The notes beneath the pieces are model-generated. The model ran no database searches, was not told where the DNA came from, and worked only from the letters and a program-made list of their open reading frames with translations. Positions 17,505-26,277 of a stretch of DNA of 64,000 bases are shown one piece after another. Positions within the stretch are counted from its first letter, which is position 1; the number at the start of each line of letters is the position of its first letter. A program made the position numbers and the translations under genes. Origin of the DNA: an uncultured Phascolarctobacterium sp. (GTDB lineage Bacteria > Bacillota > Negativicutes > Acidaminococcales > Acidaminococcaceae); the NCBI GenBank assembly GCA_947629685.1, contig CANREP010000007.1:1-64000 (forward strand), in the 5' to 3' direction.

Positions 17505-17573
17505 TAATTCTATTATCAGCACAGCAAATTATATATTTTTTGCCGCAATGTATTAACTGATGAGCTATACAAA

Positions 17574-17618
17574 ATAAAAACTGGATTTTACCACATAATG
17601 ATAAAATCCAGTTTTTAT
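17574..17618 (-). terminator. Terminator after sstT (likely bidirectional)
   Basis: Ten-base stem CTGGATTTTA (17581-17590) with TAAAATCCAG (17602-17611), flanked by T-rich tracts on both strands. Marks the right boundary of the island. Confidence 0.88.
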
Positions 17619-17627
17619 TTTCAATTT

Positions 17628-18857
17628 TTACTTGTCAGCAAGCACTTGCTTCCCACTTCTAAAACCTTCGTCAGCTATCGCGGTAAACAACACGTCGGTA
17701 GAGGAATTAAGAGCAGTTTCGGTAGAATCCTGCAAAATACCGATGATGAAGCCGACTGCTACAACCTGCATGGAGATATCATCAGAAATACCAAACAAAG
17801 AGCAGGCCATCGGCACCAAAAGCAGGGAACCGCCGGCAACGCCGGAAGCGCCGCAGGCGCCGATAGTCGCCATGATGCTGAGCAGCAACGCAGTAGGCAT
17901 ATCAACAGGTATTCCCAGAGTATGCACTGCCGACAGCGCCAGAATGGTAATAGTAATAGCCGCACCCATCATATTGATAGTAGCGCCCAGCGGAATAGAA
18001 ACGGCATAAGTATCAGGATTCAAACCCAGTTTTCTGCACAACGCCATATTCACCGGGATATTGGCAGCGCTGCTGCGGGTGCAGAATGCATAAATGCCGC
18101 TTTCTTTCAGGCAGGTAAATACCAGCGGGAAAGGATTACGACGAATCATCAAAAAGACGATAATCGGATTAACAACTAAAGCCATAAAGAGCATGGTACC
18201 GAGTAAGACGGTAAGCAGTTTAGCATAACCAACCAGCGCATACAGACCGTTAGCAGAAATAGAGCTTGCCACCAGGCCAAAGATACCAAGCGGTGCAAGA
18301 TGGATTACCCAACGGATTATTTTAGAGATAGCTACGGCAAAATGGAAAATTACATCCTTGGCGTTTTCCGGGCTGTTGCGGAAAGCAATACCCAGCAGGA
18401 TGCTCCAGGTCAGGATGCCGATGTAATTGGCATTTACCAGTGCGTCAACAGGATTAGCCACCATATTCATTACCAAGGTCAGCAAAACCTCAGCAATATT
18501 TCCAGGCGGTTTTAACGTATCGCCGCCCACTACCAAACTAAGCGTCGTGGGAAAGCTGAAAGATACAAACACCGCGGTCAGCGCTGCCAGGAAAGTACCG
18601 CTGAGATACAGGAAAATAATTTTCGTCATATTGGTCTTAGTACCTTCCTGATGCCGCGAAATAGAAGCAATAACCAGGAAAAATACCAAGATAGGCGCAA
18701 CCGCTTTCAAAGCGCCTACAAACAGGCTGCCCAGCAACGTAAAATAAGCTGCCAGTCCCGGAGCGGTCAGCGCCACTACTACACCCAAAACAAAACCGAT
18801 AAAAATCTGCACCACCAGGCTTACGCTATTGATAGCATCAAATAGCCCTCGCAACAT
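17628..18857 (-). CDS. sstT: Sodium-dependent serine/threonine transporter SstT
   Basis: 409 residues of the dicarboxylate/amino acid:cation symporter family, closely resembling Sst[21 protein letters not shown], then [15 protein letters not shown] and [12 protein letters not shown], and [20 protein letters not shown]. It imports serine and threonine with sodium across the inner membrane. AGGAAG precedes the ATG at 18857. Monocistronic, with a terminator at 17574-17618 and a leader of up to 200 bases containing a perfect inverted repeat. Confidence 0.95.
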   Translation of the reverse strand: MLRGLFDAINSVSLVVQIFIGFVLGVVVALTAPGLAAYFTLLGSLFVGALKAVAPILVFFLVIASISRHQEGTKTNMTKIIFLYLSGTFLAALTAVFVSFSFPTTLSLVVGGDTLKPPGNIAEVLLTLVMNMVANPVDALVNANYIGILTWSILLGIAFRNSPENAKDVIFHFAVAISKIIRWVIHLAPLGIFGLVASSISANGLYALVGYAKLLTVLLGTMLFMALVVNPIIVFLMIRRNPFPLVFTCLKESGIYAFCTRSSAANIPVNMALCRKLGLNPDTYAVSIPLGATINMMGAAITITILALSAVHTLGIPVDMPTALLLSIMATIGACGASGVAGGSLLLVPMACSLFGISDDISMQVVAVGFIIGILQDSTETALNSSTDVLFTAIADEGFRSGKQVLADK

Positions 18858-18908
18858 GAATGAACACTTCCTTTGCCATAAATTCCGTCAACAAGGCGGT
18901 AAAAGCAA

Positions 18909-18938
18909 AAAATAAATCATGTTTACATGATTTATTTT
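18909..18938. promoter_or_regulatory. Perfect 13-bp inverted repeat in the sstT leader
   Basis: AAAATAAATCATG (18909-18921), loop TTTA, CATGATTTATTTT (18926-18938). About 50 bases upstream of the sstT start. It could be an operator for a dimeric regulator or a hairpin acting in the leader RNA; on either strand it is followed by only a short T run. Confidence 0.55.
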
Positions 18939-19082
18939 CTAAAACATTATGTGCAATATTCTAACACCTGAAAATCCATCCTGTAAAGTCTTTTGTTTCA
19001 TGGTGTAGTCCATCCAGGAAGGACACACAAAAGTTTTTTATTAGTATGCAGCTAAATTTAACATTTATACAGTAATGCAATC

Positions 19083-19113
19083 AAAAAAGCCGTCAGCAAT
19101 TATACTGACGGCT
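19083..19113 (-). terminator. Terminator after the MBL-fold hydrolase gene
   Basis: Nine-base stem AGCCGTCAG (19088-19096) with CTGACGGCT (19105-19113), followed on the minus strand by TTTTTT. The stretch 18939-19082 between it and the sstT leader repeat contains no recognised gene. Confidence 0.9.
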
Positions 19114-19134
19114 GCTGATAGCAATATAGTTAAT

Positions 19135-20013
19135 TTATGCCTGCCTCCAAAGCAGCTTATTATCTTCAAAAGAAACGGCCAGCTTGCCATTGTCTTTCAA
19201 CCATGAAAGATAAGAACGCACCGTACTGCCGACGAGCACATACTGCTCAAAATTCATGGTCAGACTGTAGTCGGCAAAAACTTTCTGCAAAATTGCCTCA
19301 AAGCAAAGCGGAGACACACATAAAGCAAGTATATGTTCTGCTACTGCATGTACTTTGTCGATATTATACTGCGCTAATTCCGCAATATCTTCCGTTGCTT
19401 CGGCATGGGAAGGCACAAAAAGTTTTGCCTGCATCTGTTGCACTTTTTCCAAGGTAGCAAGATAAGCTTCTACATCATAAATAAACCCAAGCTGATATTT
19501 ATCTAATATTTCCCGGCTTGACAGGCAATCTGCCAAAAAGACGACATCATCAGGAGTGCGGTAGCCAACCATGTCAAAAAAATGCCCTGGCAGTTCTATG
19601 CTTTTAAAACCGGGCGGCAAACATTGTCCGGTCAAAATCTCGGCATCGCTTTCCTGCGCCATAAGGAATTTATGACGTAATTCGCGGCAGGGATAACCGC
19701 CGTATAAAAAGGACGGCTCCAGTATCGGTTTCCTGGTAAACGCGCATTCTACTCCCGGCGCATAAACTTTGCAGCCAGTCTGCCCCTGCAGATACCTGCT
19801 GCCGCCGATATGGTCGGCATTGGAATGAGTAATATAAATAGCTTTCAGCTGCCAGCAATTTTTATCTAATATCTGCCTTACCTTACGCCCGGCGTCTTTA
19901 TCATTGCCGCTGTCAATCAGGCATACCTCGTTATCGTTAAGCTTTACCAGTCCAATCTTGGCCGGACTTTCAATATAATAACTATGTTCCGCAACCTGAA
20001 CCAGTTCAAACAT
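19135..20013 (-). CDS. MBL-fold metallohydrolase (glyoxalase II-like)
   Basis: 292 residues. The metal motif is THSNADHIGG (HxNxDH, with Asn in the position often occupied by Ala or Gly), then ELPGHFFDMVGY and VPSHAEATED with further ligands. The C-terminal part (about 210-290) is helical, ending in a short winged-helix-like segment. Substrate unknown; cytoplasmic. GGGAGG precedes the ATG. Followed by its own terminator. Confidence 0.85.
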   Translation of the reverse strand: MFELVQVAEHSYYIESPAKIGLVKLNDNEVCLIDSGNDKDAGRKVRQILDKNCWQLKAIYITHSNADHIGGSRYLQGQTGCKVYAPGVECAFTRKPILEPSFLYGGYPCRELRHKFLMAQESDAEILTGQCLPPGFKSIELPGHFFDMVGYRTPDDVVFLADCLSSREILDKYQLGFIYDVEAYLATLEKVQQMQAKLFVPSHAEATEDIAELAQYNIDKVHAVAEHILALCVSPLCFEAILQKVFADYSLTMNFEQYVLVGSTVRSYLSWLKDNGKLAVSFEDNKLLWRQA

Positions 20014-20092
20014 ACAATTTCCCTCCCTTGAGCATCAACAGTCCCCTGCAGTTCTTACTGCAAATTTACGTTTAAAGCATATAATTCTATTC

Positions 20093-20953
20093 TTACTTGA
20101 GTTCATTCCATAAAGTAAAGCCTAAAATCAGCACGCCGCCGATAACCTGTGAAACGGTCATCGTCTCTCCCAGTATGGTGACAGAAATAAGCACGGCCAC
20201 CAGCGGGTCGATGTAGCTGAGGATAGCAACTTTCTGTCCTGGTAATTCTTTAAGCGACGAAAAATACATACAATAGGTTATGCCCGTATGTACTAAGCCC
20301 ACAATCAGCAAGTTTAGCCAGCCTACGCTGTTTAAACTGCCCAACATGATGCCGCTCGTGCAGACCACATACGGTGTCAGGGTGACGATAGCCGCAATAA
20401 ACTGCAGAAAAGTTCTGTGAATACCTTCCACATTTTTGATAAATTTATTCAGCAAGATAACCGTGGCGTAAAAAACAGCCGCGCCCAAGCCAAAAAGGAT
20501 GCCGACAATATTGCTGCCGCCCCTCATATCGCCAATGCCGATAATCAGTACCAAACCAACAGTGGACATGATAAAACAGATAATCTGTCTGGCAGTCAGC
20601 TTTTCCCGAAACAGGAAAGGACAGACGACAGTAACGATAACGGGTGCAAAATAATAGCTTAGGGTAGCGGCAGAAACTGTTGTATATTTATAGGCCTGAA
20701 AAAGCAGTATCCAGTTAATCCCCATGGCTACGCCCGAAGCCAAAAGCAGCGGCACCTCTCTTTTGACCCGCGCCCAAGGAATACGCTGCTTACTGATAAC
20801 GAAAAAAACCGTCAGGAGCAGCGCTGCCAAAACAGCACGGTACAGCGCCAATTCGCCGGAAGATACGGCAATATTGCGCACAAACAGCCCCAAAGTACCG
20901 AAAATAGTCATGGAAGCGACAAGCATAAGTCTGGGGTCTAAAAATTTTTCCAT
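20093..20953 (-). CDS. DMT-superfamily transporter (EamA family)
   Basis: 286 residues with about ten membrane segments in two EamA repeats (about 5-135 and 148-285). The second repeat shows the typical YIDPLVAVLISVTILGE. Such proteins export amino acids or metabolites; the substrate is not predictable. Expressed from a strong promoter at 20995-21023. Confidence 0.88.
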   Translation of the reverse strand: MEKFLDPRLMLVASMTIFGTLGLFVRNIAVSSGELALYRAVLAALLLTVFFVISKQRIPWARVKREVPLLLASGVAMGINWILLFQAYKYTTVSAATLSYYFAPVIVTVVCPFLFREKLTARQIICFIMSTVGLVLIIGIGDMRGGSNIVGILFGLGAAVFYATVILLNKFIKNVEGIHRTFLQFIAAIVTLTPYVVCTSGIMLGSLNSVGWLNLLIVGLVHTGITYCMYFSSLKELPGQKVAILSYIDPLVAVLISVTILGETMTVSQVIGGVLILGFTLWNELK

Positions 20954-20994
20954 AATTATCTCTCGCTATCTTTGTAAATTTCTTGAATGAATAA

Positions 20995-21023
20995 AATATA
21001 GCATTTTTGACATTTTTAGTCAA
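20995..21023 (-). promoter_or_regulatory. Sigma-70 promoter of the EamA transporter gene
   Basis: On the minus strand TTGACT (21018-21023), a 17-base spacer and TATATT (20995-21000). Confidence 0.75.
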
Positions 21024-21056
21024 TTTGTAAGATAGCAGGAACATTATTGCAAGCAC

Positions 21057-21136
21057 AAAAAAGTCTGCATAATGAACCGCCCTCCAATCATTAGATTTTA
21101 GTCTAACTTTTGTGTTGGGGTCACCAGTGCAGACTC
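21057..21136 (-). terminator. Long-looped terminator after the MFS gene
   Basis: Outer eight-base stem AGTCTGCA (21062-21069) with TGCAGACT (21128-21135), enclosing an inner hairpin TTAGA/TCTAA (21091-21106). The minus-strand product ends in a T run. The 58-base enclosed region is unusual for a simple terminator. Confidence 0.6.
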
Positions 21137-21143
21137 TTTAATT

Positions 21144-22322
21144 TTATTTACAGCAGCTAAACTGAGTTATTTTTTCACCAGCTGCAGACCTGCCGATATA
21201 TAAGATTACCAACGCAGGCCCTGCCATGGCAATACCTGCCAGAAAAACTGCATAAAGTCCTATGTTTTGAATAAACATACCTCCTATAAAAGTTCCGACC
21301 ACATAGCCGGTATTGGCAGCAGTAAGAAAAAGACCGTTACCAAAATCAGGAGCGTCTTGCGTAACCTTGGCAACCAGATATTGATTGATATTGGCATTGA
21401 TACCGCCTAAGATGCCCCACAAGACTATGACTGCTGCAACCACAGCAACGCCGTAAGCAGCATAAGTGTAGAGCAGGCAGTACAATAATGCTACTGCTAT
21501 CGGAAAAGCCATGATAGTCTTGCCGGCCTGCCTCGATAAAAGAAAGCCTGCCAGCCAGCTTCCCAAAACATTCATCATACCAAATACCAAAAGCAGGAAT
21601 GCACCTGTTTCATTTTCTACGCCTGCCACACGTTCAAGATACTCTGCCAGATAATTATACACTCCAAAGATAGAACCGTTTAAAAATACTACTGCGCTGA
21701 CAGCCAGCCATACCTGCACTCTGCGCAGAACACTAAATTGCTCACCATAGCTTTTTTGCTCTCCGGCAAATTTATCAGGTACAAAAATCAGCGTAGCTAT
21801 AAACATAATGCCTGTTACCATGGCAAAAAAGCTCATTGCCTCACGAAAGCCAAACTGACCAGCCAGGAAATTACTTACCGGCACCCCGATGACCATTCCT
21901 GCTGCTACGCCCATATTAATACGCGCCACCGCTTTTGGTATATCTTCCGCTGCAACAAAAGCTGCTGCCATACTGAAAGCCATAGCGCAGTATATCGGGT
22001 GGAAAAAAGCCGGTATTACCCGCGCCAGTAATAACACTTCAAAGGAAGAAGCAAACACAGCCGCCAGATTACAAGCTGTAAAAACTCCTAATACTGACAG
22101 CATAACAGGCTTCCGTCTGAATCTTGAACATAAAAGCGGCATCGTCGGTCCGGCAAGAGCAACCCCCAGGGCAAACATACTCACTAAAAGCCCAGCCCTC
22201 ACTATATCAATATCATAATATGCCGACACAGCCGGTAAGAGGCCTATGATACCCATTTCGGTATTTAAAATGCTGAATACGCCGCCTGCCAATATGAAGA
22301 TTAGCAATCCCGATTTTTCCAT
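21144..22322 (-). CDS. Major facilitator superfamily transporter (AraJ/PbuE-like, DHA1)
   Basis: 392 residues with 12 predicted membrane helices. The loop after helix 2 has CSRFRRKPVM, a version of the MFS signature, and helix 5 carries GMVIGVPVSNFLAG, as in sugar-efflux or nucleoside-efflux MFS members. Substrate unknown. AAGGAG precedes the ATG. Confidence 0.87.
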   Translation of the reverse strand: MEKSGLLIFILAGGVFSILNTEMGIIGLLPAVSAYYDIDIVRAGLLVSMFALGVALAGPTMPLLCSRFRRKPVMLSVLGVFTACNLAAVFASSFEVLLLARVIPAFFHPIYCAMAFSMAAAFVAAEDIPKAVARINMGVAAGMVIGVPVSNFLAGQFGFREAMSFFAMVTGIMFIATLIFVPDKFAGEQKSYGEQFSVLRRVQVWLAVSAVVFLNGSIFGVYNYLAEYLERVAGVENETGAFLLLVFGMMNVLGSWLAGFLLSRQAGKTIMAFPIAVALLYCLLYTYAAYGVAVVAAVIVLWGILGGINANINQYLVAKVTQDAPDFGNGLFLTAANTGYVVGTFIGGMFIQNIGLYAVFLAGIAMAGPALVILYIGRSAAGEKITQFSCCK

Positions 22323-22371
22323 ATAACTCCTTCCCTGTTATGAAAAAGATGTATCAAGGTAACGTAAAATC

Positions 22372-23529
22372 TCAATGCAGATTTTCATTGAAAAATTTTA
22401 CAATCTTAGCAAAAGGTATTTTGTCCATCTGATCATAAAGGTCTGTATGAGTAGCCCCAGCTACGACTATTTTCTCTTTAGGTTCTGCTGCCTTGTTATA
22501 AACAGCATCTGTAAAATATTTGGAATGCGCTTTATCGCCGGTAATCAACAGCAGTGGACGCGGCGACAACTCCTTAATATTCTCCATTAAAGAAAAATTA
22601 AAAAATCCATAAGGCGTCGTGGCATCCCAAGCCAAAGTATTGGAATTAATAGCGCGGTGATGATAAGCGCGTCCAACATAATAATTATAAAATTCCTGTA
22701 TTACCGCCGGAGCATTTTCCGGCAGCTTAGCAGGGAACATGGTAGAAAAAGTCTGCACCTTACCATCCTCATCTACAGCAATTTCATGCGCGCCGCTGAT
22801 TTCTCCGCCCTTACGCGCTTCTTCCAAACGCATCTGAGCAAGATATTTTTTCACCGTTTCTCTTTGCTGCAGCGTATAATATGCGCCTTGATAATGGTCG
22901 CTGATGCTTTCAGACATATCATACATAGCCGAGGTAACAACTGCTTTAATACGTGTATCATTAGAAGCAGCGGTAATAGCCATACCAGACAAGCCGCAGA
23001 TACCTACGGCGCCAATCTGCTCAGGATTAACAAAATCCAGCAGACTGATAAAGTCCACAGCCGCACTGTAATCTTCAGTAAATATTTCCGGTGAGCCCAT
23101 ATTCCTGCGCACACCGCTGCTTTCTCCTGTCATGGACTGATCGAAAGCCAATGTTACAAAGCCGTTTTTTGCCAGTTCCTGCGCATAAAGCCCGGACGCC
23201 TGTTCCTTAACTGCTCCAAAAGGACCGCTGATTACGACCGCCTTATAGCTGCCACCCTTATCAAAATTTTGCGGCAGATAAAGATGTCCAACCACATCAA
23301 AACCATATCTGTTTTGAAAGCTTACTTTTTTTACATCTATTCTGCGATCAATATTAAATACTCTGCTATCATCCTTCAATTCGCTTATTGACGACTGTTT
23401 CATATGAGAAACTCCTGCCAGGGTTTTTGCTGTTACCGCAGCCTGTACATGACAACTGCCGCCGAAAGCAAACAACCCCATCAGCATAGCCATCGCTATG
23501 ATTTTTGTATTTTTATTTTTCTTGCCCAT
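22372..23529 (-). CDS. Exported alpha/beta hydrolase
   Basis: About 385 residues with a signal peptide ending VQA-AV. An alpha/beta-hydrolase core follows: oxyanion region VVISGPFGAVKEQ, nucleophile-elbow region AVGICGLSGMAI (near residue 180, an unusual GxCGxS form seen in YcjY-like hydrolases), a helical cap, then LLITGDKAHS and the catalytic His in VAGATHTDLYD. The substrate is unknown. Start at 23529 follows GGAGG; an in-frame start further upstream at 23544 lies on that site. Confidence 0.83.
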   Translation of the reverse strand: MGKKNKNTKIIAMAMLMGLFAFGGSCHVQAAVTAKTLAGVSHMKQSSISELKDDSRVFNIDRRIDVKKVSFQNRYGFDVVGHLYLPQNFDKGGSYKAVVISGPFGAVKEQASGLYAQELAKNGFVTLAFDQSMTGESSGVRRNMGSPEIFTEDYSAAVDFISLLDFVNPEQIGAVGICGLSGMAITAASNDTRIKAVVTSAMYDMSESISDHYQGAYYTLQQRETVKKYLAQMRLEEARKGGEISGAHEIAVDEDGKVQTFSTMFPAKLPENAPAVIQEFYNYYVGRAYHHRAINSNTLAWDATTPYGFFNFSLMENIKELSPRPLLLITGDKAHSKYFTDAVYNKAAEPKEKIVVAGATHTDLYDQMDKIPFAKIVKFFNENLH

Positions 23530-23642
23530 GAAAAAGACCTCCATTTACTTAATTATCAGCTTATTTTGCTAACTAATTATAAAATGGAGGCGGCTATAAT
23601 TACCAATACTTAGTTTTTATATTCTTTTATGCTTTTTAGGCA

Positions 23643-24521
23643 TCATTTATTCTCTGATATCTTGTCAAAACAATCTCTCACAAGGCTTGCTGCCCTGGAA
23701 AAAGCCTTGTCTTTACGCCAGATAATATAGTTGGACGAATGCAGCGGCGGCTCTAACGGTCTAAAAACCAGCCTCTCATAGCTTGTCGGAATAATCCGCT
23801 CAAAGCATAAGACGCTGCCCATTCCCTGCTCTGCTAAAAAAATAGTGTTATGCAGCAAATTATATGAAGCAACAATATTAAGCTCCTGCAGCGGTCTACC
23901 CAGCCAATGGTCGAATTCCTGGCTATCCATCAGCTGGCGCGAAACAATTAGCGGTTCCTGTGATAAATCATCTTTAGTAATTACAATCTGCTGTGCTAAC
24001 GGATTTGTACTTTTCATAAGCAATCCCCATGTATCCAGATGCTGCAAGCGCCGATATACGTATTCCACCGGCGGTGTTTCACGGCACACCAGTCCAAAAT
24101 CCAGCAGGCCTTTTTTCAGCTTCTCCGTTATCGAAGCCTCGTTGCCGCTAATAAGATGAAACCGCAGATCATGATAACGTCTTTTAAGTTGAGCTACAAC
24201 GCCGATAACCTCGCGCATGGCTTCCGTTTCACCGCAGCCGATAAAAATATCGCCGGAAACCGTTTCATCCTGCGAAAGGGCGGCAGCCGTACTGTCTGCC
24301 AGCGTAATTATTTCTGCAGCTCTCGCCTTAAGAAACTCGCCCTCCTCTGTCAGCGTTATCCTTCGTTTACCGCGGATAAATAACTGCCTGCCCAGCTCTG
24401 TTTCCAGTTCGTTTAACTGACGTGACAAGGTAGGCTGCGTCAAATGCAGTTCTTCTGCCGCCTTGGTTATATTGCCATATCTGGCTACCGCCAGAAAATA
24501 TTTTAATACTCTTATTTCCAT
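23643..24521 (-). CDS. LysR-family transcriptional regulator
   Basis: 292 residues. The N-terminal winged helix is diagnostic (KYFLAVARYGNITKAAEELH followed by LTQPTLSRQLNELE), and residues about 90-290 form the substrate-binding domain. It is 24 bases downstream of the membrane iron-sulfur gene and may be cotranscribed with it, or may control the exported hydrolase gene that follows. Confidence 0.94.
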   Translation of the reverse strand: MEIRVLKYFLAVARYGNITKAAEELHLTQPTLSRQLNELETELGRQLFIRGKRRITLTEEGEFLKARAAEIITLADSTAAALSQDETVSGDIFIGCGETEAMREVIGVVAQLKRRYHDLRFHLISGNEASITEKLKKGLLDFGLVCRETPPVEYVYRRLQHLDTWGLLMKSTNPLAQQIVITKDDLSQEPLIVSRQLMDSQEFDHWLGRPLQELNIVASYNLLHNTIFLAEQGMGSVLCFERIIPTSYERLVFRPLEPPLHSSNYIIWRKDKAFSRAASLVRDCFDKISENK

Positions 24522-24545
24522 ATTTTCACCGATTATGCAGAAAAG

Positions 24546-25121
24546 TTATTCCTGATTCTTCCATTTACAGATAAGCTGCGTCATGGTGCCCATGGGACAA
24601 TACACACACCAGCCACGAGGTTTGGTAAGCAGCAGCGTGATAATCCCCATGATAGTAGAAGTCAGCATAATGCTGTAAAAGCCGAAAGCAAACTGCGCCA
24701 GCCACGGCGCTGTACTGCCGTCATACGCCCATTGCCACGGCAGGCGCAGCAACCAGAGAATGCTTATGCTCTGTCTAAGTACCTGCGTGCCGTCAAAGAC
24801 CAGATAAGTAGTCAGCAGCATATTGGCAAACATCAGCATAAAAAAGGTCAGAAAGCCATAGCGGAAAGCTTTACTGCGCAGCCACGTCGGCGCCGGCCTG
24901 TTTGGCGAAAGCCTGAATCTGCCGCCGAGGATGTCAAACAACTGGCTGCGCCCGCAGTATTTATTGCAGTAATGCTTGTTGCCGCCGATAATGGCAAACA
25001 GCAGCGGAATCATAAAACACAGCATCCCCAGCCAGGCAAACATAATATTAAAAAAGCCCAAAGTAAAATACAGCAGCGACGCTATCCACAGATAGTCGTA
25101 CCAGTGTTTTTGCTTATTCAT
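24546..25121 (-). CDS. NapH/NosR-like membrane iron-sulfur protein
   Basis: 191 residues, about five membrane segments. Two cysteine motifs, CNKYCGRSQL (about 52-61) and CVYCPMGTM (near residue 173), resemble the CxxxC(P) motifs on the cytoplasmic face of NapH/NosR/CcoG-type electron-transfer proteins. There is no ferredoxin domain of its own; a separate two-cluster ferredoxin is encoded immediately upstream with an 8-base overlap, so the two likely work together in membrane electron transfer. The electron acceptor is unknown. Confidence 0.8.
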   Translation of the reverse strand: MNKQKHWYDYLWIASLLYFTLGFFNIMFAWLGMLCFMIPLLFAIIGGNKHYCNKYCGRSQLFDILGGRFRLSPNRPAPTWLRSKAFRYGFLTFFMLMFANMLLTTYLVFDGTQVLRQSISILWLLRLPWQWAYDGSTAPWLAQFAFGFYSIMLTSTIMGIITLLLTKPRGWCVYCPMGTMTQLICKWKNQE

Positions 25122-25308
25122 CAGCTGTCACCACCGTAATTACCGAAGCAGGACAAGTCCTGGCGCATAGTCCGCAGCCGATACATTTTTCTTTTGCCAC
25201 CCGGGCATACATTCCTTTATAGACAGCAATAGCTCCGCGCGGGCATACCTTGGCGCAGGCGCCGCAGGAAACGCATAGTTCTTTGCTGACAACAGCTGTT
25301 CTTTTCAT
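25114..25308 (-). CDS. Two-[4Fe-4S] ferredoxin
   Basis: 64 residues. Two complete motifs, CVSCGACAKVCPRG and CIGCGLCARTCPAS, each able to bind one cubane cluster. The ATG at 25308 has GGAGG in front. Its stop overlaps the start of the NapH-like gene, suggesting it passes electrons to or from that membrane protein. Confidence 0.94.
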   Translation of the reverse strand: MKRTAVVSKELCVSCGACAKVCPRGAIAVYKGMYARVAKEKCIGCGLCARTCPASVITVVTADE

Positions 25309-25390
25309 CTTCTGCCTCCAATCCATATTTCTTCCATTATAAACTATACGGTCTAAAGAGCAATATTTTTCTAAAACACCGGCTGTAATA

Positions 25391-25419
25391 TTTTCTTCTG
25401 TCCGGCTTCATGCTACAAT
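25391..25419 (+). promoter_or_regulatory. Extended -10 promoter of the nat-cca group
   Basis: TGC-TACAAT (25411-25419), an extended -10 element, with a poor -35 (TTTTCT, 25391-25396) at 17 bases. Confidence 0.6.
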
Positions 25420-25449
25420 TAAAAAAGCAAGACATGGGGAGATGAAGTT

Positions 25450-26277
25450 TTGAAACAGGAAAGCAAACTTATGACGCCGCTGCAGATACGGCAATACCTT
25501 CATAAGCTGCAGCTTGGGGACCTGCAGCCAGCGGCAGATTTAAAAACTTTACAACAACTGCAGGAGACGCATCTAAAATATGTGCCTTATGAGAATTTCG
25601 ACTGTCTGAACGGCCGGATTACTTCCCTGCAGCACGAAGATATGTTCCATAAAATCATCCTGCATAACCGCGGCGGAATCTGTTTTGAATTGAACGGACT
25701 GTATAACTGGCTTTTAGAATCACTGGGCTTTCAGGTAACCAGTTTTGCCGGCCGCTTTATCGATAAACTGGAAGTTTACCAGCTGCGCCGTCATCGCAAT
25801 ATGTGCATAGCCCTCAACGGTAAACGCTACATCACCGACGTGGGCGTCAACAGCGAAAGCCCCCGTCAGCCGCTGGAGCTGACGGAAAACCTTATTCAAA
25901 GTGACGGCATCAGCCAGTATAAATTCACCCGGGATGAATTTTGGGGCTGGCTGCTGTGGCAGAAGGAAAAAGGCAAGCCCTGGAAAAGGATGCTGGGATT
26001 TACGGAAGAACCGCAGCTGGACAAGGATTATGTCCTGCCTTCCTTCTGGTGCGACGCACATCCCGATTCGCCTTTTAATAAGAATAAGAATCTTTCCATT
26101 TTCCGGGAAGACTGCAATATTACTATCCGCAAAAACTATCTGAAATTTTATCTGGGCGGCAGAGTAAAATACCGCTACAATATCCGCACCGGCGCCGAAC
26201 TCAAGGAAATCCTCTGGGAATATTTCGGCATCAACGTGGAGTATCCCCTGAAAGACGAAGGTATAGATTTTGATTAA
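25450..26277 (+). CDS. Arylamine N-acetyltransferase (NAT)
   Basis: 275 residues. Catalytic triad regions are visible: Cys in NRGGICFELNGLY, His in RRHRNMC and Asp in YITDVGV. NAT enzymes move acetyl groups from acetyl-CoA to aromatic amines, hydrazines or related compounds. Two starts are possible: TTG at 25450 with GGGGAG, or the ATG at 25480, which gives the usual family start and also has AGGAAAG upstream. Its end overlaps cca by 8 bases. Confidence 0.93.
   Translation: MKQESKLMTPLQIRQYLHKLQLGDLQPAADLKTLQQLQETHLKYVPYENFDCLNGRITSLQHEDMFHKIILHNRGGICFELNGLYNWLLESLGFQVTSFAGRFIDKLEVYQLRRHRNMCIALNGKRYITDVGVNSESPRQPLELTENLIQSDGISQYKFTRDEFWGWLLWQKEKGKPWKRMLGFTEEPQLDKDYVLPSFWCDAHPDSPFNKNKNLSIFREDCNITIRKNYLKFYLGGRVKYRYNIRTGAELKEILWEYFGINVEYPLKDEGIDFD

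Noticed and set aside
18947-19021. Possible leader peptide upstream of sstT on the minus strand
   Set aside because: Short frame begins MDYTMKQKTLQDG but has no ribosome site and no serine or threonine run, so attenuation is not supported.
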